A DNA stretch of 22,713 nt from NCBI GenBank assembly GCA_029862935.1, contig JAOTWK010000017.1:1-22713 (forward strand), written 5' to 3'. Positions 7,915 through 16,200 of this stretch are shown in pieces. The position numbers were made by a program, and so were the translations under genes. The notes under the pieces are model-generated. The model worked only from the letters and a program-made list of their open reading frames with translations, had not been told where the DNA came from and ran no database searches. How positions within the stretch are numbered: the first letter of the stretch is position 1; each line of letters opens with the position of its first letter. This stretch comes from Gemmatimonadota bacterium (GTDB lineage Bacteria; Gemmatimonadota; Gemmatimonadetes; Gemmatimonadales; GWC2-71-9).

Positions 7915-7923
7915 TGATATAAT
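7915..7923 (+). promoter_or_regulatory. Extended -10 promoter for the hyp operon
   Basis: The sequence TGATATAAT is a perfect extended -10 element (TGnTATAAT) in an AT-richer island 24 bases before the hypA start codon, which implies a leader of only about 17 bases. No good -35 hexamer is found 16-18 bases upstream (the position holds tcgtcc), as expected for an extended -10 promoter. The motif match is seen directly; function is inferred. Confidence 0.6.
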
Positions 7924-7946
7924 GTTATTCACAGAGGGATAGCGAC

Positions 7947-8291
7947 GTGCACGAGATGTCGATCGCCCAGAGCATCGTCGAAATCGTCGAGGAGACCCTG
8001 CGCGCGGAGCCCGGGACCCGCGTCGAGCGCGTGGTCGTTCGCATCGGGAGGCTGGTGGCCGTGGGCCCCGACTCCCTCGCTTTCTGCTACGAGGCGATCA
8101 CCGAGGGGACGGCGCTGGCCGGCTCCGATCTGGTCGTCGAGGAGGTTCCCGTGCGCGTTCGCTGCCGCGCCTGCGGTGAGACCACCGAGCTGGAAACGTT
8201 CACCTTTCGTTGCGCGCGCTGCGGGGGCGTCGAGCTGAGCGCTCTCAGTGGAAACGAATTGGTCGTGAGCCATATCGAGGTCGAGCAGTGA
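7947..8291 (+). CDS. hypA: HypA, hydrogenase nickel-insertion metallochaperone
   Basis: The product has 114 residues, the normal length. The start is a GTG giving MHEMSIAQ; His2 is the conserved nickel ligand of the family, which fixes this start, and a GAGGGA ribosome site lies just upstream. The C-terminal zinc site is complete: Cys73/Cys76 and Cys89/Cys92. HypA works with HypB to deliver Ni(II) to the hydrogenase large-subunit precursor after the Fe(CN)2CO group has been inserted. It is the first gene of the hyp operon and overlaps hypB by four bases (GTGA), so the two partners are probably translationally coupled. Confidence 0.97.
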   Translation: MHEMSIAQSIVEIVEETLRAEPGTRVERVVVRIGRLVAVGPDSLAFCYEAITEGTALAGSDLVVEEVPVRVRCRACGETTELETFTFRCARCGGVELSALSGNELVVSHIEVEQ

Positions 8292-8944
8292 AGATCATCA
8301 CCGTCGAACGAAAGGTGCTGAAGAAGAACGACGAGGTTGCGGCGGAGAACCGCGAGACGTTCCGCCGGCAAGGCATCTTCGCCATCAATCTGCTGAGCAG
8401 CCCCGGCGCCGGCAAGACCACGCTGCTGGAAAAGACCATCGCCGCTCTGGCTGGCGCCCTTCGTCTGGCCGTGGTAGAGGGGGACGTGCAGACGGATCTC
8501 GACGCCCAGCGTATTTCCCGGCAGGGCGTGCCCGTCGTACAAATCGTGACCCACGGCGCCTGCCACCTGGAAGCGCCGCTCGTGCAGGACGCGATGGCCC
8601 GGCTGGCGATGGACAGCATCGATCTTCTCATCATCGAGAACGTGGGCAACCTGGTCTGTCCGGCGAGCTTCGACCTGGGCGAGCACGTCAAGGTCATCGT
8701 CGCCAGCACGCCCGAAGGCGACGACAAGCCCATCAAGTACCCCAAGATGTTCCGCGTGTGCGACGTCTGCGTGCTCAACAAGATCGACCTGCTCCCCCAC
8801 GTCGACTTCGACACGGAACGCTTCAAGCGCTTCGCCCTCGAGATCAACCCCCGCATCACGTTCTTCGAGACGTCTGCGCGAACCGGTGAGGGCGTGGAGG
8901 AATGGGTGGAATGGCTGCGGCGACGGAGCGCGCCCGCGCGGTAG
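8288..8944 (+). CDS. hypB: HypB, GTPase for hydrogenase nickel insertion
   Basis: The product has 218 residues, starting at the GTG that overlaps the hypA stop. Sequence upstream of this GTG in the same frame reads through hypA and does not fit the family. It is a SIMIBI-class G protein: P-loop 'SSPGAGKTTLLEKT' (about 37-50), 'VEGDVQTDLDAQRI' (about 63-76), 'IIENVGNLVC' and the guanine-specificity motif NKID (164-167). The dimer-interface metal site is present as Cys92-His93 and Cys124. The protein lacks both the N-terminal CxxCGC high-affinity nickel motif of E. coli HypB and a His-rich nickel-storage stretch, as in many short HypB proteins. It drives GTP-dependent nickel transfer to the large subunit together with HypA. 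Confidence 0.97.
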   Translation: MKIITVERKVLKKNDEVAAENRETFRRQGIFAINLLSSPGAGKTTLLEKTIAALAGALRLAVVEGDVQTDLDAQRISRQGVPVVQIVTHGACHLEAPLVQDAMARLAMDSIDLLIIENVGNLVCPASFDLGEHVKVIVASTPEGDDKPIKYPKMFRVCDVCVLNKIDLLPHVDFDTERFKRFALEINPRITFFETSARTGEGVEEWVEWLRRRSAPAR

Positions 8945-8957
8945 CAGCCACCGACAC

Positions 8958-11279
8958 ATGGCGCGATCCCAACCCAACCGGTTTCCACTCGAACGGCTTC
9001 GTGTGACGATTCAGGGCGCCGTCCAAGGGGTGGGCTTTCGCCCCTTCGTGTACAAGCTGGCGCGCTCGCTCTCCCTCGCCGGTTGGGTCAACAACTCCGT
9101 CCATGGTGTCACCGTCGAGGTCGAGGGTCCCGGTAGCCGGCTCCTCGAGTTTCTCGCGCGCCTCACCCCCGAGGCCCCTCCGCAGGCCCGCATTCACAGC
9201 ATGGAGTCGACTTACCTCGACGCGGTCGGGTACACCGCGTTCGCGATCCGCGAGAGCGACGCGGCCGGCGCGCGAACCGCGATCGTGCTGCCCGACGTCG
9301 CGACGTGTGGCGACTGCCTGCGCGAGGTGTTCGACCCGGGCGACCGCCGTTACCGCTATCCCTTCACCAACTGTACGAACTGCGGGCCGCGTTTCAGCAT
9401 CGTCGAGTCGTTGCCCTACGACCGCGCGAATACGACCATGCGCGGTTTCGTCATGTGCGAGGCGTGCCGTGCCGAGTACGAGGACCCGGCCAGCCGACGC
9501 TTCCACGCTCAGCCCAACGCCTGTCCGGTATGCGGACCCCGGCTGATGCTGTGGGACGCCGCGGGGCGCGCCCTGGCGGCCGAGCACGACGCGCTCCGGC
9601 ATGCGGCCGACGCTGTCGGGCGTGGCGAGATCGTCGCCCTCAAGGGGCTGGGAGGGTTTCACCTTGTGGTCGACGCCCGCAACGACGCGGCGGTACGGCG
9701 GCTGCGCTCCCGGAAGCATCGCGAGGAGAAGCCGCTGGCGCTCATGTATGCGTCGCTGGAGAACGCCGCGCTGGACACCGAGATCGACGCCAGCGAACGG
9801 CGGCTGCTGCTCTCGTCGGCCGCGCCCATCGTGTTGCTGCGGCGGCGCGCGTCCGCCCAGGTCGCCGCGTCGGTGGCGCCGGGCAACCCCTATCTTGGCG
9901 TCATGTTGCCGTACACGCCGCTCCATCACCTGCTGCTGGACGAGCTGCGCGCCCCTATCGTCGCCACCAGCGGCAATCTGTCCAACGAGCCCATCTGCAC
10001 GGACGAACGCGAGGCGTTGCAGCGGCTGGGCGGCGTCGCCGACGTGTTTCTCGTGCACGACCGCCCCATCGCCCGGCACGTCGACGACTCCATCGTTCAC
10101 GTCGTCGCGGGCCGGGACCAGCTCCTGCGCCGCGCGCGCGGGTATGCCCCGCTGCCGTTTCGTCTGCCCGCCGCCGGCGGCCGGGTGCTGGCCGTGGGCG
10201 GCTATCTCAAGAACACGGTGGCGCTCGCCATCGACGACCAGGTCTTCGTGAGTCAGCACGTAGGCGACCTCGATACCGAAGCGGCCTACCGCGCGTTCGA
10301 GGAGGTCATCGCCAGTCTCACCCGGCTCTACGAGGCTCGACCCGAGGTCGTCGCCTGCGACCTGCACCCCGACTATTCCTCCACCCACTACGCCCGCGCC
10401 CTCGACGCGCGACCGCGCGGGGTGCAGCACCACCTGGCCCACGTCCTCGCGTGCATGGTCGAGAACGAGTTCGACGCGCCCGCGCTGGGCGTCGCCTGGG
10501 ACGGCACGGGTTACGGGACGGACGGGACCATCTGGGGCGGCGAGTTCTTTCACGTCACCGCGGAGACAACGCGCCGCGTGGCGCACTTGCGCACGTTCCC
10601 GTTGCCGGGCGGCGAGCAGGCGATCCGCGAACCCCGGCGCTCGGCGCTGGGCCTGCTCTTCGAGCTGGCGGGAAAGGTCAATGCCGACTGGGCGGACCTG
10701 GCTTCGTCGGCGTCGTTCACCGCGCAGGAGCGGCGCGTCGTGGAGCAAATGCTGCGCGAACGCGTCAACTCGCCGCGCACCTCCAGCGTTGGCCGGCTCT
10801 TCGACGCCGTCGCCTCGCTCCTGGGGCTGCGACAGATCAACCACTTCGAGGGTCAGGCAGCCATGGAACTGGAGTTCCAGATCGCCGCGCTCGCGTCCGC
10901 CGACGACTGTGCCTACACGCTCGCCCTGCGCGAAGCGGAAGAGGGTCTTGTACGCGTCGACTGGGAGCCCCTGGTGCGCGCCATTGTCACCGACCTTCGC
11001 CGGGGAGCCGCTCCGCGCTCGATTGCGCGCGCCTTCCACGACGCCATGGCGTCGGCGGTGGTGGCGGTAGCGGAGCGGGTCGGAGCGCGTAGTGTCGTGC
11101 TGAGCGGAGGCTGCTTCCAGAACCGGTACCTCTCGGAGGAGACGATCCGGCGGCTGCGCGATCGGGGTTTCCGTCCCTACTGGCACCAGCGCATTCCCCC
11201 CAATGACGGCGGCATCGCGCTGGGGCAGGTCGCGGCCGTTGCGGAAAGCCGTTTTTTCGACGGAGCTTTCGTCATATAG
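8958..11279 (+). CDS. hypF: HypF, carbamoyltransferase for the cyanide ligands of [NiFe] hydrogenase
   Basis: The product has 773 residues, full length. Domains are in the standard order: acylphosphatase (about 14-100, 'VTIQGAVQGVGFRPFVYKLA'), a zinc-finger region with four Cys pairs (117/120, 139/142, 167/170, 189/192), a YrdC/Sua5-like nucleotide-binding domain (about 205-395, with 'LKGLGGFHLVVDARND'), and a Kae1-like carbamoyltransferase domain (about 400-773, with 'QHHLAHVLACMVEN', 'AWDGTGYGTDGTIWGGE' and 'VLSGGCFQNRYLSE'). It converts carbamoyl phosphate and ATP to carbamoyl-adenylate and passes the carbamoyl group to the C-terminal Cys of HypE. The ATG at 8958 is chosen because the acylphosphatase domain begins shortly after it; no good ribosome site is visible, and it starts 13 bases after hypB. 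Confidence 0.97.
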   Translation: MARSQPNRFPLERLRVTIQGAVQGVGFRPFVYKLARSLSLAGWVNNSVHGVTVEVEGPGSRLLEFLARLTPEAPPQARIHSMESTYLDAVGYTAFAIRESDAAGARTAIVLPDVATCGDCLREVFDPGDRRYRYPFTNCTNCGPRFSIVESLPYDRANTTMRGFVMCEACRAEYEDPASRRFHAQPNACPVCGPRLMLWDAAGRALAAEHDALRHAADAVGRGEIVALKGLGGFHLVVDARNDAAVRRLRSRKHREEKPLALMYASLENAALDTEIDASERRLLLSSAAPIVLLRRRASAQVAASVAPGNPYLGVMLPYTPLHHLLLDELRAPIVATSGNLSNEPICTDEREALQRLGGVADVFLVHDRPIARHVDDSIVHVVAGRDQLLRRARGYAPLPFRLPAAGGRVLAVGGYLKNTVALAIDDQVFVSQHVGDLDTEAAYRAFEEVIASLTRLYEARPEVVACDLHPDYSSTHYARALDARPRGVQHHLAHVLACMVENEFDAPALGVAWDGTGYGTDGTIWGGEFFHVTAETTRRVAHLRTFPLPGGEQAIREPRRSALGLLFELAGKVNADWADLASSASFTAQERRVVEQMLRERVNSPRTSSVGRLFDAVASLLGLRQINHFEGQAAMELEFQIAALASADDCAYTLALREAEEGLVRVDWEPLVRAIVTDLRRGAAPRSIARAFHDAMASAVVAVAERVGARSVVLSGGCFQNRYLSEETIRRLRDRGFRPYWHQRIPPNDGGIALGQVAAVAESRFFDGAFVI

Positions 11280-11298
11280 TGGAGGTGAGGAGCACACG

Positions 11299-11568
11299 AT
11301 GTGCCTGGCCGTTCCGGGAAAAATACTCAGCGTTTCGGGTGACGACTCCGCCCTTCGCACGGGACGCGTGAGCTTCGGCGGCGTGGTCAAGGAGGTCAGC
11401 CTGGCCTATACGCCCGACGCGCGCGTGGACGACTACGTCATCGTGCACGCGGGTTTCGCCATCAGCACCGTGGACGAGGCCGAGGCCAACCAGATCTTCG
11501 GCTACCTCGACGAGTTGACCCAGCGGGGCGACGCGCTCGACGCCGGAGGGCCGGAGGAGGCGTCGTGA
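11299..11568 (+). CDS. hypC: HypC, hydrogenase assembly chaperone
   Basis: The product has 89 residues, starting MCLAVPGKI. Cys2 is the essential residue that, after removal of the initiator Met, holds the Fe(CN)2CO moiety together with HypD and binds the large-subunit precursor. His50 in '[10 protein letters not shown]' is the second conserved residue. An unusually strong ribosome site (GGAGGTGAGGAG) precedes the ATG, 19 bases after hypF, which suggests high expression of this small chaperone relative to the enzymes around it. The stop overlaps the hypD GTG start by four bases. Confidence 0.97.
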   Translation: MCLAVPGKILSVSGDDSALRTGRVSFGGVVKEVSLAYTPDARVDDYVIVHAGFAISTVDEAEANQIFGYLDELTQRGDALDAGGPEEAS

Positions 11569-12668
11569 GATTCCAGGACGAGTACCGCGACGCCGAGCGC
11601 GCGCGCCAGTTCCAGGCCGCCATTGCGCGGGTTACGACGCGCCCCTGGACGATCATGGAGATCTGCGGGGGCCAGACCCACGCGATCGTGCGCTACGGCA
11701 TCGACGAGCTGCTGCCGGCGTCGATCACGCTCGTCCACGGCCCCGGCTGTCCCGTATGCGTGACGCCCGTCGAGATGATCGACCGGGCCATCCGCGTCGC
11801 GGCCCGCGACGGCGTCATATTCTGTTCCTTCGGGGACATGCTCCGCGTGCCGGGCAGCCGGGAGGACCTCACCTCGGTCAGGGCGCAGGGGGGAGACGTC
11901 CGCGTGGTCTACTCGCCCCTCGACGCGCTGCAGATCGCGCGCGAACACCCGCAGAGAGAGGTCGTCTTCTTCGGCGTCGGTTTCGAGACCACCGCCCCCG
12001 CCACCGCTATGGCCGTGCACCAAGCGCGCCAGCTCGGCGTCGGTAACTTCTCGCTGCTCGTCGCACACGTGCTCGTCCCCCCCGCCATGGAGGCGATCCT
12101 GTCGGCGCCGGACAACCGCGTGCAGGGATTCCTCGCCGCCGGACACGTCTGCACCGTCATGGGCTACACAGAGTACGAGCCCCTGAGCCGGCGCTACCGC
12201 GTTCCCATCGTCGTCACGGGATTCGAGCCCCTCGACATCCTGCACGGCCTCTATCTCTGCGTCGCCCAGCTCGAGGAGGGACGCGCGGAAGTCGAGAACG
12301 CCTACACACGCGTCGTCCGCCGCGAAGGCAACGCGCCCGCGCAGGACGTGATGCGTCGCGTCTTCCGGGTGGTGCCCCGAAAGTGGCGCGGGATCGGCGA
12401 GATCTCCGAGAGCGGCCTGGGGCTGCGCGAGGAGTACGCCGCATTCGACGCCGAGCTCAAGTTCGGCGCCGAAGACATCCGCGCGGAGGAATCGCCCGAG
12501 TGCATCGCCGGCCTCGTCCTGCAAGGGGCCAAGAAGCCTACGGAGTGCGCCGCGTTCGGCACGCGCTGCACCCCCGAGCGGCCGCTGGGGGCACCCATGG
12601 TGTCCACCGAAGGGGCTTGTGCCGCCTACTACCGCTACCGTCACGCCGGCATGGCGAGCAATGAGTGA
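11565..12668 (+). CDS. hypD: HypD, Fe-S scaffold for Fe(CN)2CO assembly
   Basis: The product has 367 residues, full length. Start is a GTG in a GTGA overlap with hypC. Signature motifs are all present: '[14 protein letters not shown]' with Cys34, '[11 protein letters not shown]' with Cys62 and Cys65, '[16 protein letters not shown]', '[12 protein letters not shown]' and the C-terminal Cys-rich region ('[11 protein letters not shown]', '[16 protein letters not shown]', '[11 protein letters not shown]') that holds the 4Fe-4S cluster. HypD and HypC together bind the iron that receives cyanide from HypE and CO from an unknown donor. The end overlaps the hypE start by eight bases. Confidence 0.97.
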   Translation: MRFQDEYRDAERARQFQAAIARVTTRPWTIMEICGGQTHAIVRYGIDELLPASITLVHGPGCPVCVTPVEMIDRAIRVAARDGVIFCSFGDMLRVPGSREDLTSVRAQGGDVRVVYSPLDALQIAREHPQREVVFFGVGFETTAPATAMAVHQARQLGVGNFSLLVAHVLVPPAMEAILSAPDNRVQGFLAAGHVCTVMGYTEYEPLSRRYRVPIVVTGFEPLDILHGLYLCVAQLEEGRAEVENAYTRVVRREGNAPAQDVMRRVFRVVPRKWRGIGEISESGLGLREEYAAFDAELKFGAEDIRAEESPECIAGLVLQGAKKPTECAAFGTRCTPERPLGAPMVSTEGACAAYYRYRHAGMASNE

Positions 12669-13728
12669 CAACACGGACAAGCATCCCCCGGGGCCGCGGT
12701 CGTGCCCCATCCCCATCGCGCAGTATCCCCACGTCATGGCGGCTCACGGCGGTGGCGGCAAGTTGATGCACGAGCTCGTCCGGCGGATGTTCGTCGCGAC
12801 CCTGAAGAGTCCGGAGCTCGAGGCGGAGCACGACGGCGCCGTGCTTCCCGTGTCTCCCGGGCGGCTCGCCTTCACCACCGACTCGTTCGTCATCAGCCCG
12901 TTGTTCTTCCCCGGCGGCGACATCGGCTCCCTCGCCGTACACGGCACGGTGAATGATCTCGCCATGTGTGGCGCGAGGCCCTACGTGCTGAGCGCGGGCT
13001 TCATCCTGGAGGAAGGCCTCCCCATGGAGGACCTGTGGCGCATCGTCTGTTCGCTGCGCGACGCCGCGCTGGAGGCCGGCGTGCGCGTCGTCACCGGGGA
13101 CACCAAGGTGGTCGAGCGGGGTAAGGGGGACGGTGTGTTCATCAACACGTCGGGGATCGGTCTGATCGATCACGATCTGCGCATCGGACCGACGTCGATC
13201 CGCGGCGGCGACGTCATTGTCCTCAGCGGCGACATCGGCCGTCATGGCATCGCCGTCATGGCGGTGCGGTCCGGCTTGGAGTTCGAGCGCCCCGTCACCA
13301 GCGATAGCGCCAGCGTCGCCGGGATCGTCGCCGAGCTGCTCGCTGCCGGCCTGGAGATCCACTGCATGCGCGACCTGACGCGAGGCGGACTGTCGTCCGC
13401 GCTCGTCGAGATTGCCCACAAGGCGCGGCGAGCCGTTCACATCGAGGAGAAGCAGATTGTCGTGATGCCGGAGGTCCGGGGGGCGTGCGAGATGCTCGGA
13501 TTCGATCCTCTCTATGTGGCCAATGAAGGAAGATTCGTCGTCATCCTTCCCGCCGCACAGGCGGAACGGGCGCTGGCCATCATCCGCCGACATCCCCACG
13601 GCCGGGACGCTCGTATCATCGGAACGGCGGTTGCGGACGAGCGGCCCATCGTCACCATGACCAGTCGCATCGGCACGCGCCGCATGATCGACATGCTCAG
13701 CGGCGAGCAGCTCCCGCGGATCTGCTGA
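12661..13728 (+). CDS. hypE: HypE, carbamoyl dehydratase giving the cyanide ligand
   Basis: The product has 355 residues. It is a PurM/ThiL-like ATP-binding protein with '[13 protein letters not shown]' (about 27-39), '[18 protein letters not shown]' and '[12 protein letters not shown]' (nucleotide and metal binding), and '[13 protein letters not shown]'. It ends precisely with the obligatory PRIC motif; Cys355 receives the carbamoyl group from HypF and is dehydrated to thiocyanate, the source of the CN ligands. The ATG at 12661 lies in the last codons of hypD. The 3' end overlaps the convergent maturation protease gene by 32 bases. Confidence 0.97.
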   Translation: MSDNTDKHPPGPRSCPIPIAQYPHVMAAHGGGGKLMHELVRRMFVATLKSPELEAEHDGAVLPVSPGRLAFTTDSFVISPLFFPGGDIGSLAVHGTVNDLAMCGARPYVLSAGFILEEGLPMEDLWRIVCSLRDAALEAGVRVVTGDTKVVERGKGDGVFINTSGIGLIDHDLRIGPTSIRGGDVIVLSGDIGRHGIAVMAVRSGLEFERPVTSDSASVAGIVAELLAAGLEIHCMRDLTRGGLSSALVEIAHKARRAVHIEEKQIVVMPEVRGACEMLGFDPLYVANEGRFVVILPAAQAERALAIIRRHPHGRDARIIGTAVADERPIVTMTSRIGTRRMIDMLSGEQLPRIC

Positions 13729-14197
13729 GCGGTTCACCGCCGCCATGGTCGAGGGATCGGATCGCTCGGCGGATGCGGTCGGCGATCTCAGGCACCTTCG
13801 CCGACAGCGTGGCCTCGTGCCGCAGCTCGGGAACGGCGATACCTATCAGCGTGAAGGTCGTGCCCCGCAGCGCGGGCGTGACCGCTTTCAGCAGCTTCAC
13901 CGCTTGGACGGCGGACGGAAGGTGCGCGTGCCCCCAGCGGTCGTCGATATCGGCGAACGGTTCCTCGTAGACGGCGACGGCTCCGGGCGCCCCCCGGCTC
14001 AGCAGGGCGTCGATTACCACGACGCGCTGCCTACCCTCCATGAGTTCGTCCCAACGCAAGAGATCGCTCCCGCCCACGACGAAATCGGCCCGGCGCCGAA
14101 GTCCCTGGTCGCAGGCTAGGCTCTCGACGACCCGGCACCCGATGCCGTCGTCGCCGACCAGGGCGTTGCCCAGGCCGATCACCAGAAGGGGTTTCAT
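13697..14197 (-). CDS. [NiFe]-hydrogenase large-subunit C-terminal maturation protease (HycI/HoxM family)
   Basis: The product has 166 residues. It has the family start '[19 protein letters not shown]', and the three nickel-sensing ligands are recognisable: Asp16/Asp17 in GDDG, Asp63 in 'VVVIDALLS' and His92 in '[14 protein letters not shown]'. The enzyme checks for nickel at the active site of the large-subunit precursor and then removes a short C-terminal peptide; the HydA encoded in the same unit has such a tail (eight residues after His424). The start ATG overlaps the stop of the histidine kinase gene by four bases (ATGA), so it ends the structural hydrogenase operon. Its last 32 bases run antisense to the end of hypE. 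Confidence 0.95.
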   Translation of the reverse strand: MKPLLVIGLGNALVGDDGIGCRVVESLACDQGLRRRADFVVGGSDLLRWDELMEGRQRVVVIDALLSRGAPGAVAVYEEPFADIDDRWGHAHLPSAVQAVKLLKAVTPALRGTTFTLIGIAVPELRHEATLSAKVPEIADRIRRAIRSLDHGGGEPLSRSAGAARR

Positions 14198-16200
14198 GCC
14201 CTGCGCTCCTCCGCGAACTCCGGTGACGCCGGCAGGCGGATGGTGACGACCGTACCCTTGCCGACCTCGCTGGCCACGGAAATGGTCCCCCGGTGTTTCG
14301 TGATGATTCCGTAGGCAATGGAGAGACCCAAACCGGTTCCCGCGCCGTCCTTCTTGGTCGTGTAGAAGGGATCGAAGACCCTGTCGATGTCTCCCGGGGG
14401 GATCCCGCAGCCGGTGTCGGATACTTGGATTTCCACCAGCGCATCCTTGGTCGCGACCACCTCGACCGTCAGCAGGCCTCTTTCTCCCATCGCCTGCACC
14501 GCGTTCATTACGATGTTCATGAATACCTGCTGCAGCTGCGACCGGTCTGCCAACACCATGGGCACGGTGGCATCATAGTTCTTCTTCAGCTTCACATTGA
14601 AGAAGAGCGCCTGCTTGCTCATCAGCGCCAGAGTCTCGTCGATCATCTGGAGTACGTCGACGCGATCCGACCCCGCTTCCTGCTGTCGGGAGAATTCCAG
14701 CAGGCCCTTGACGATTTCCCGGCAACGATCGCTCTGACGGACGACCTCTTCCAGGTTCTGCCGAGCGGGGTGCTCGATGGGGAGGTCTTCGAGTGCCAGG
14801 GAGGTGAGGGATAGCACTCCGCCCAGTGGATTGTTGATCTCGTGTGCGACACCGGCCGCGAGCATGCCCAGCGAGGCCAGCTTCTCACTCTGGGCAACGC
14901 GATTCTGCATGGCGATCAACTGCTCACTCCTCTGCTGAACCTTTTCTTCCAGTGTACGTCCCCACTCTTCCTGCGCTTCCTGCATCTGACGCAAGCTTTC
15001 CGACATCTGGTTGAACGACCGGGCCAGCAACGCGATCTCGCCCCGCCCGTCGATTCTCACGTCCTGGTCAAAGCGGCCGGCCGCCAGATTGTGCGTGGCC
15101 GCTACCATTGCTCCGATGGGACGCGTGATTTGACGCACCATGAAATCGGTGACAATGATGATGAGCAGGAATCCCGCGGTGGCGATGGCGAAGAACGAGA
15201 GAATGACGCGGTCGCGCGTCGCGGTGTAGAGCCTCTGCAGCACGCCGACGCGGAGGGCGCCGACGACGTCTCCAGCGTAGTTGCGAAGGGGCTCGTAGGC
15301 GCTCACATAGCCCTGCTCGTCGGCAACGCCACGCCTATCCCACGCCGCACCCTCGCCCGCTGCCGAACCGCGTACGGCCTGGGATGCACGCCTGCCCACC
15401 GCCCGTTCGCCGCGCGCGTTCTTCACGCTGGTGGATATGCAGACGTCGTGCTGGAAGATGCCGACGGCGCCCACATGCTTGTCCTGGTAGCGCTCACCTC
15501 CGTAGAGCACGTTCCAGACGCCGTCGACCATCTCGTAGTTCCGGTTCAGGAGGATCCCACCGTAGAGTGCCCCGGACACGGGACGGTCCGCCGAGCGCAC
15601 GGGCGCCGCCGCCATCATGACCAGTCCGGAGGTCACGGCACTTGGCTCCGGTGACGAACCCCCGGACGGCGACGCAGAAACGGGAAGCTGCGCGCGCGCT
15701 CGCAGTTCCGGGTTCTCACGGGCCAGTTGTTCGTGGGTCAGTATTTCCGTCGCCGCGGCGCTACGCCCGCTCAGCGCTGCGGCCACCAGGTTCAGCGAGG
15801 ACACATCGTCCCCCGCGTGGCGACGCTCGGTCGTACGACCGATGACCACGCCCCGCGGGTCCGTTACCGTGAGAAAGTCGAACCCGTTGTCGCACCGTAT
15901 TCTGTCCAGGTGATCGACAAGGGCGGAAGTGTCCCCCGCCGCGAGGTAGTGCTCGACCGAGGGGCCGAACGCGGTCAGTCGGACGACGAGCTCCAGCCCC
16001 AGCAGCCGCTGTTCGTAGATGGTGCGAACCGTGCCCAGGTTGTGGGCGAGCGCGCGGTGCATCTGGGCCATGATCGTCGAGCTGACGATCCAGGACCCGA
16101 TGAGCGAAGTCACCAGTCCGCCGATGCCGAGTATGACCAGATAGCGGGACAGGAGCCTGGCACGGAGCGAACGCCGGTCCCATAACCTGTCAAGCCACAT
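14194..16200 (-). CDS. Membrane sensor histidine kinase (Cache-HAMP-HisKA-HATPase) inside the hydrogenase operon
   Basis: The product has 668 residues. TM1 spans about 19-44 and TM2 about 331-354, enclosing a 285-residue extracytoplasmic sensor that resembles Cache3-Cache2 fusion domains ('VTDPRGVVIGRTT'; 'GAVGIFQHDVCISTSVKN'; 'YVSAYEPLRNYAGDVVGAL'). These are followed by HAMP (about 355-410), a coiled coil, HisKA with phospho-acceptor His453 in 'AAGVAHEINNPLGG', and HATPase_c with N-box 'NIVMNAVQAM', 'DTGCGIPPGD' and 'GTGLGLSIAYGII'; it is thus an active NtrB/ZraS-like kinase by motif. The ATG at 16200 lies in the last codons of hydA, with GGAAGGA very close upstream; an alternative ATG at 16218 has no ribosome site. 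It sits between the large subunit and its protease. No cognate response regulator with a DNA-binding domain is visible. The ligand is unknown; small extracytoplasmic molecules are typical for Cache sensors. Confidence 0.9.
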   Translation of the reverse strand: MWLDRLWDRRSLRARLLSRYLVILGIGGLVTSLIGSWIVSSTIMAQMHRALAHNLGTVRTIYEQRLLGLELVVRLTAFGPSVEHYLAAGDTSALVDHLDRIRCDNGFDFLTVTDPRGVVIGRTTERRHAGDDVSSLNLVAAALSGRSAAATEILTHEQLARENPELRARAQLPVSASPSGGSSPEPSAVTSGLVMMAAAPVRSADRPVSGALYGGILLNRNYEMVDGVWNVLYGGERYQDKHVGAVGIFQHDVCISTSVKNARGERAVGRRASQAVRGSAAGEGAAWDRRGVADEQGYVSAYEPLRNYAGDVVGALRVGVLQRLYTATRDRVILSFFAIATAGFLLIIIVTDFMVRQITRPIGAMVAATHNLAAGRFDQDVRIDGRGEIALLARSFNQMSESLRQMQEAQEEWGRTLEEKVQQRSEQLIAMQNRVAQSEKLASLGMLAAGVAHEINNPLGGVLSLTSLALEDLPIEHPARQNLEEVVRQSDRCREIVKGLLEFSRQQEAGSDRVDVLQMIDETLALMSKQALFFNVKLKKNYDATVPMVLADRSQLQQVFMNIVMNAVQAMGERGLLTVEVVATKDALVEIQVSDTGCGIPPGDIDRVFDPFYTTKKDGAGTGLGLSIAYGIITKHRGTISVASEVGKGTVVTIRLPASPEFAEERRA

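Noticed and set aside
8856..11390. 844-codon open frame on the minus strand opposite hypF
   Set aside because: Antisense shadow in GC-rich DNA; hypF on the plus strand is full length and has every family motif.
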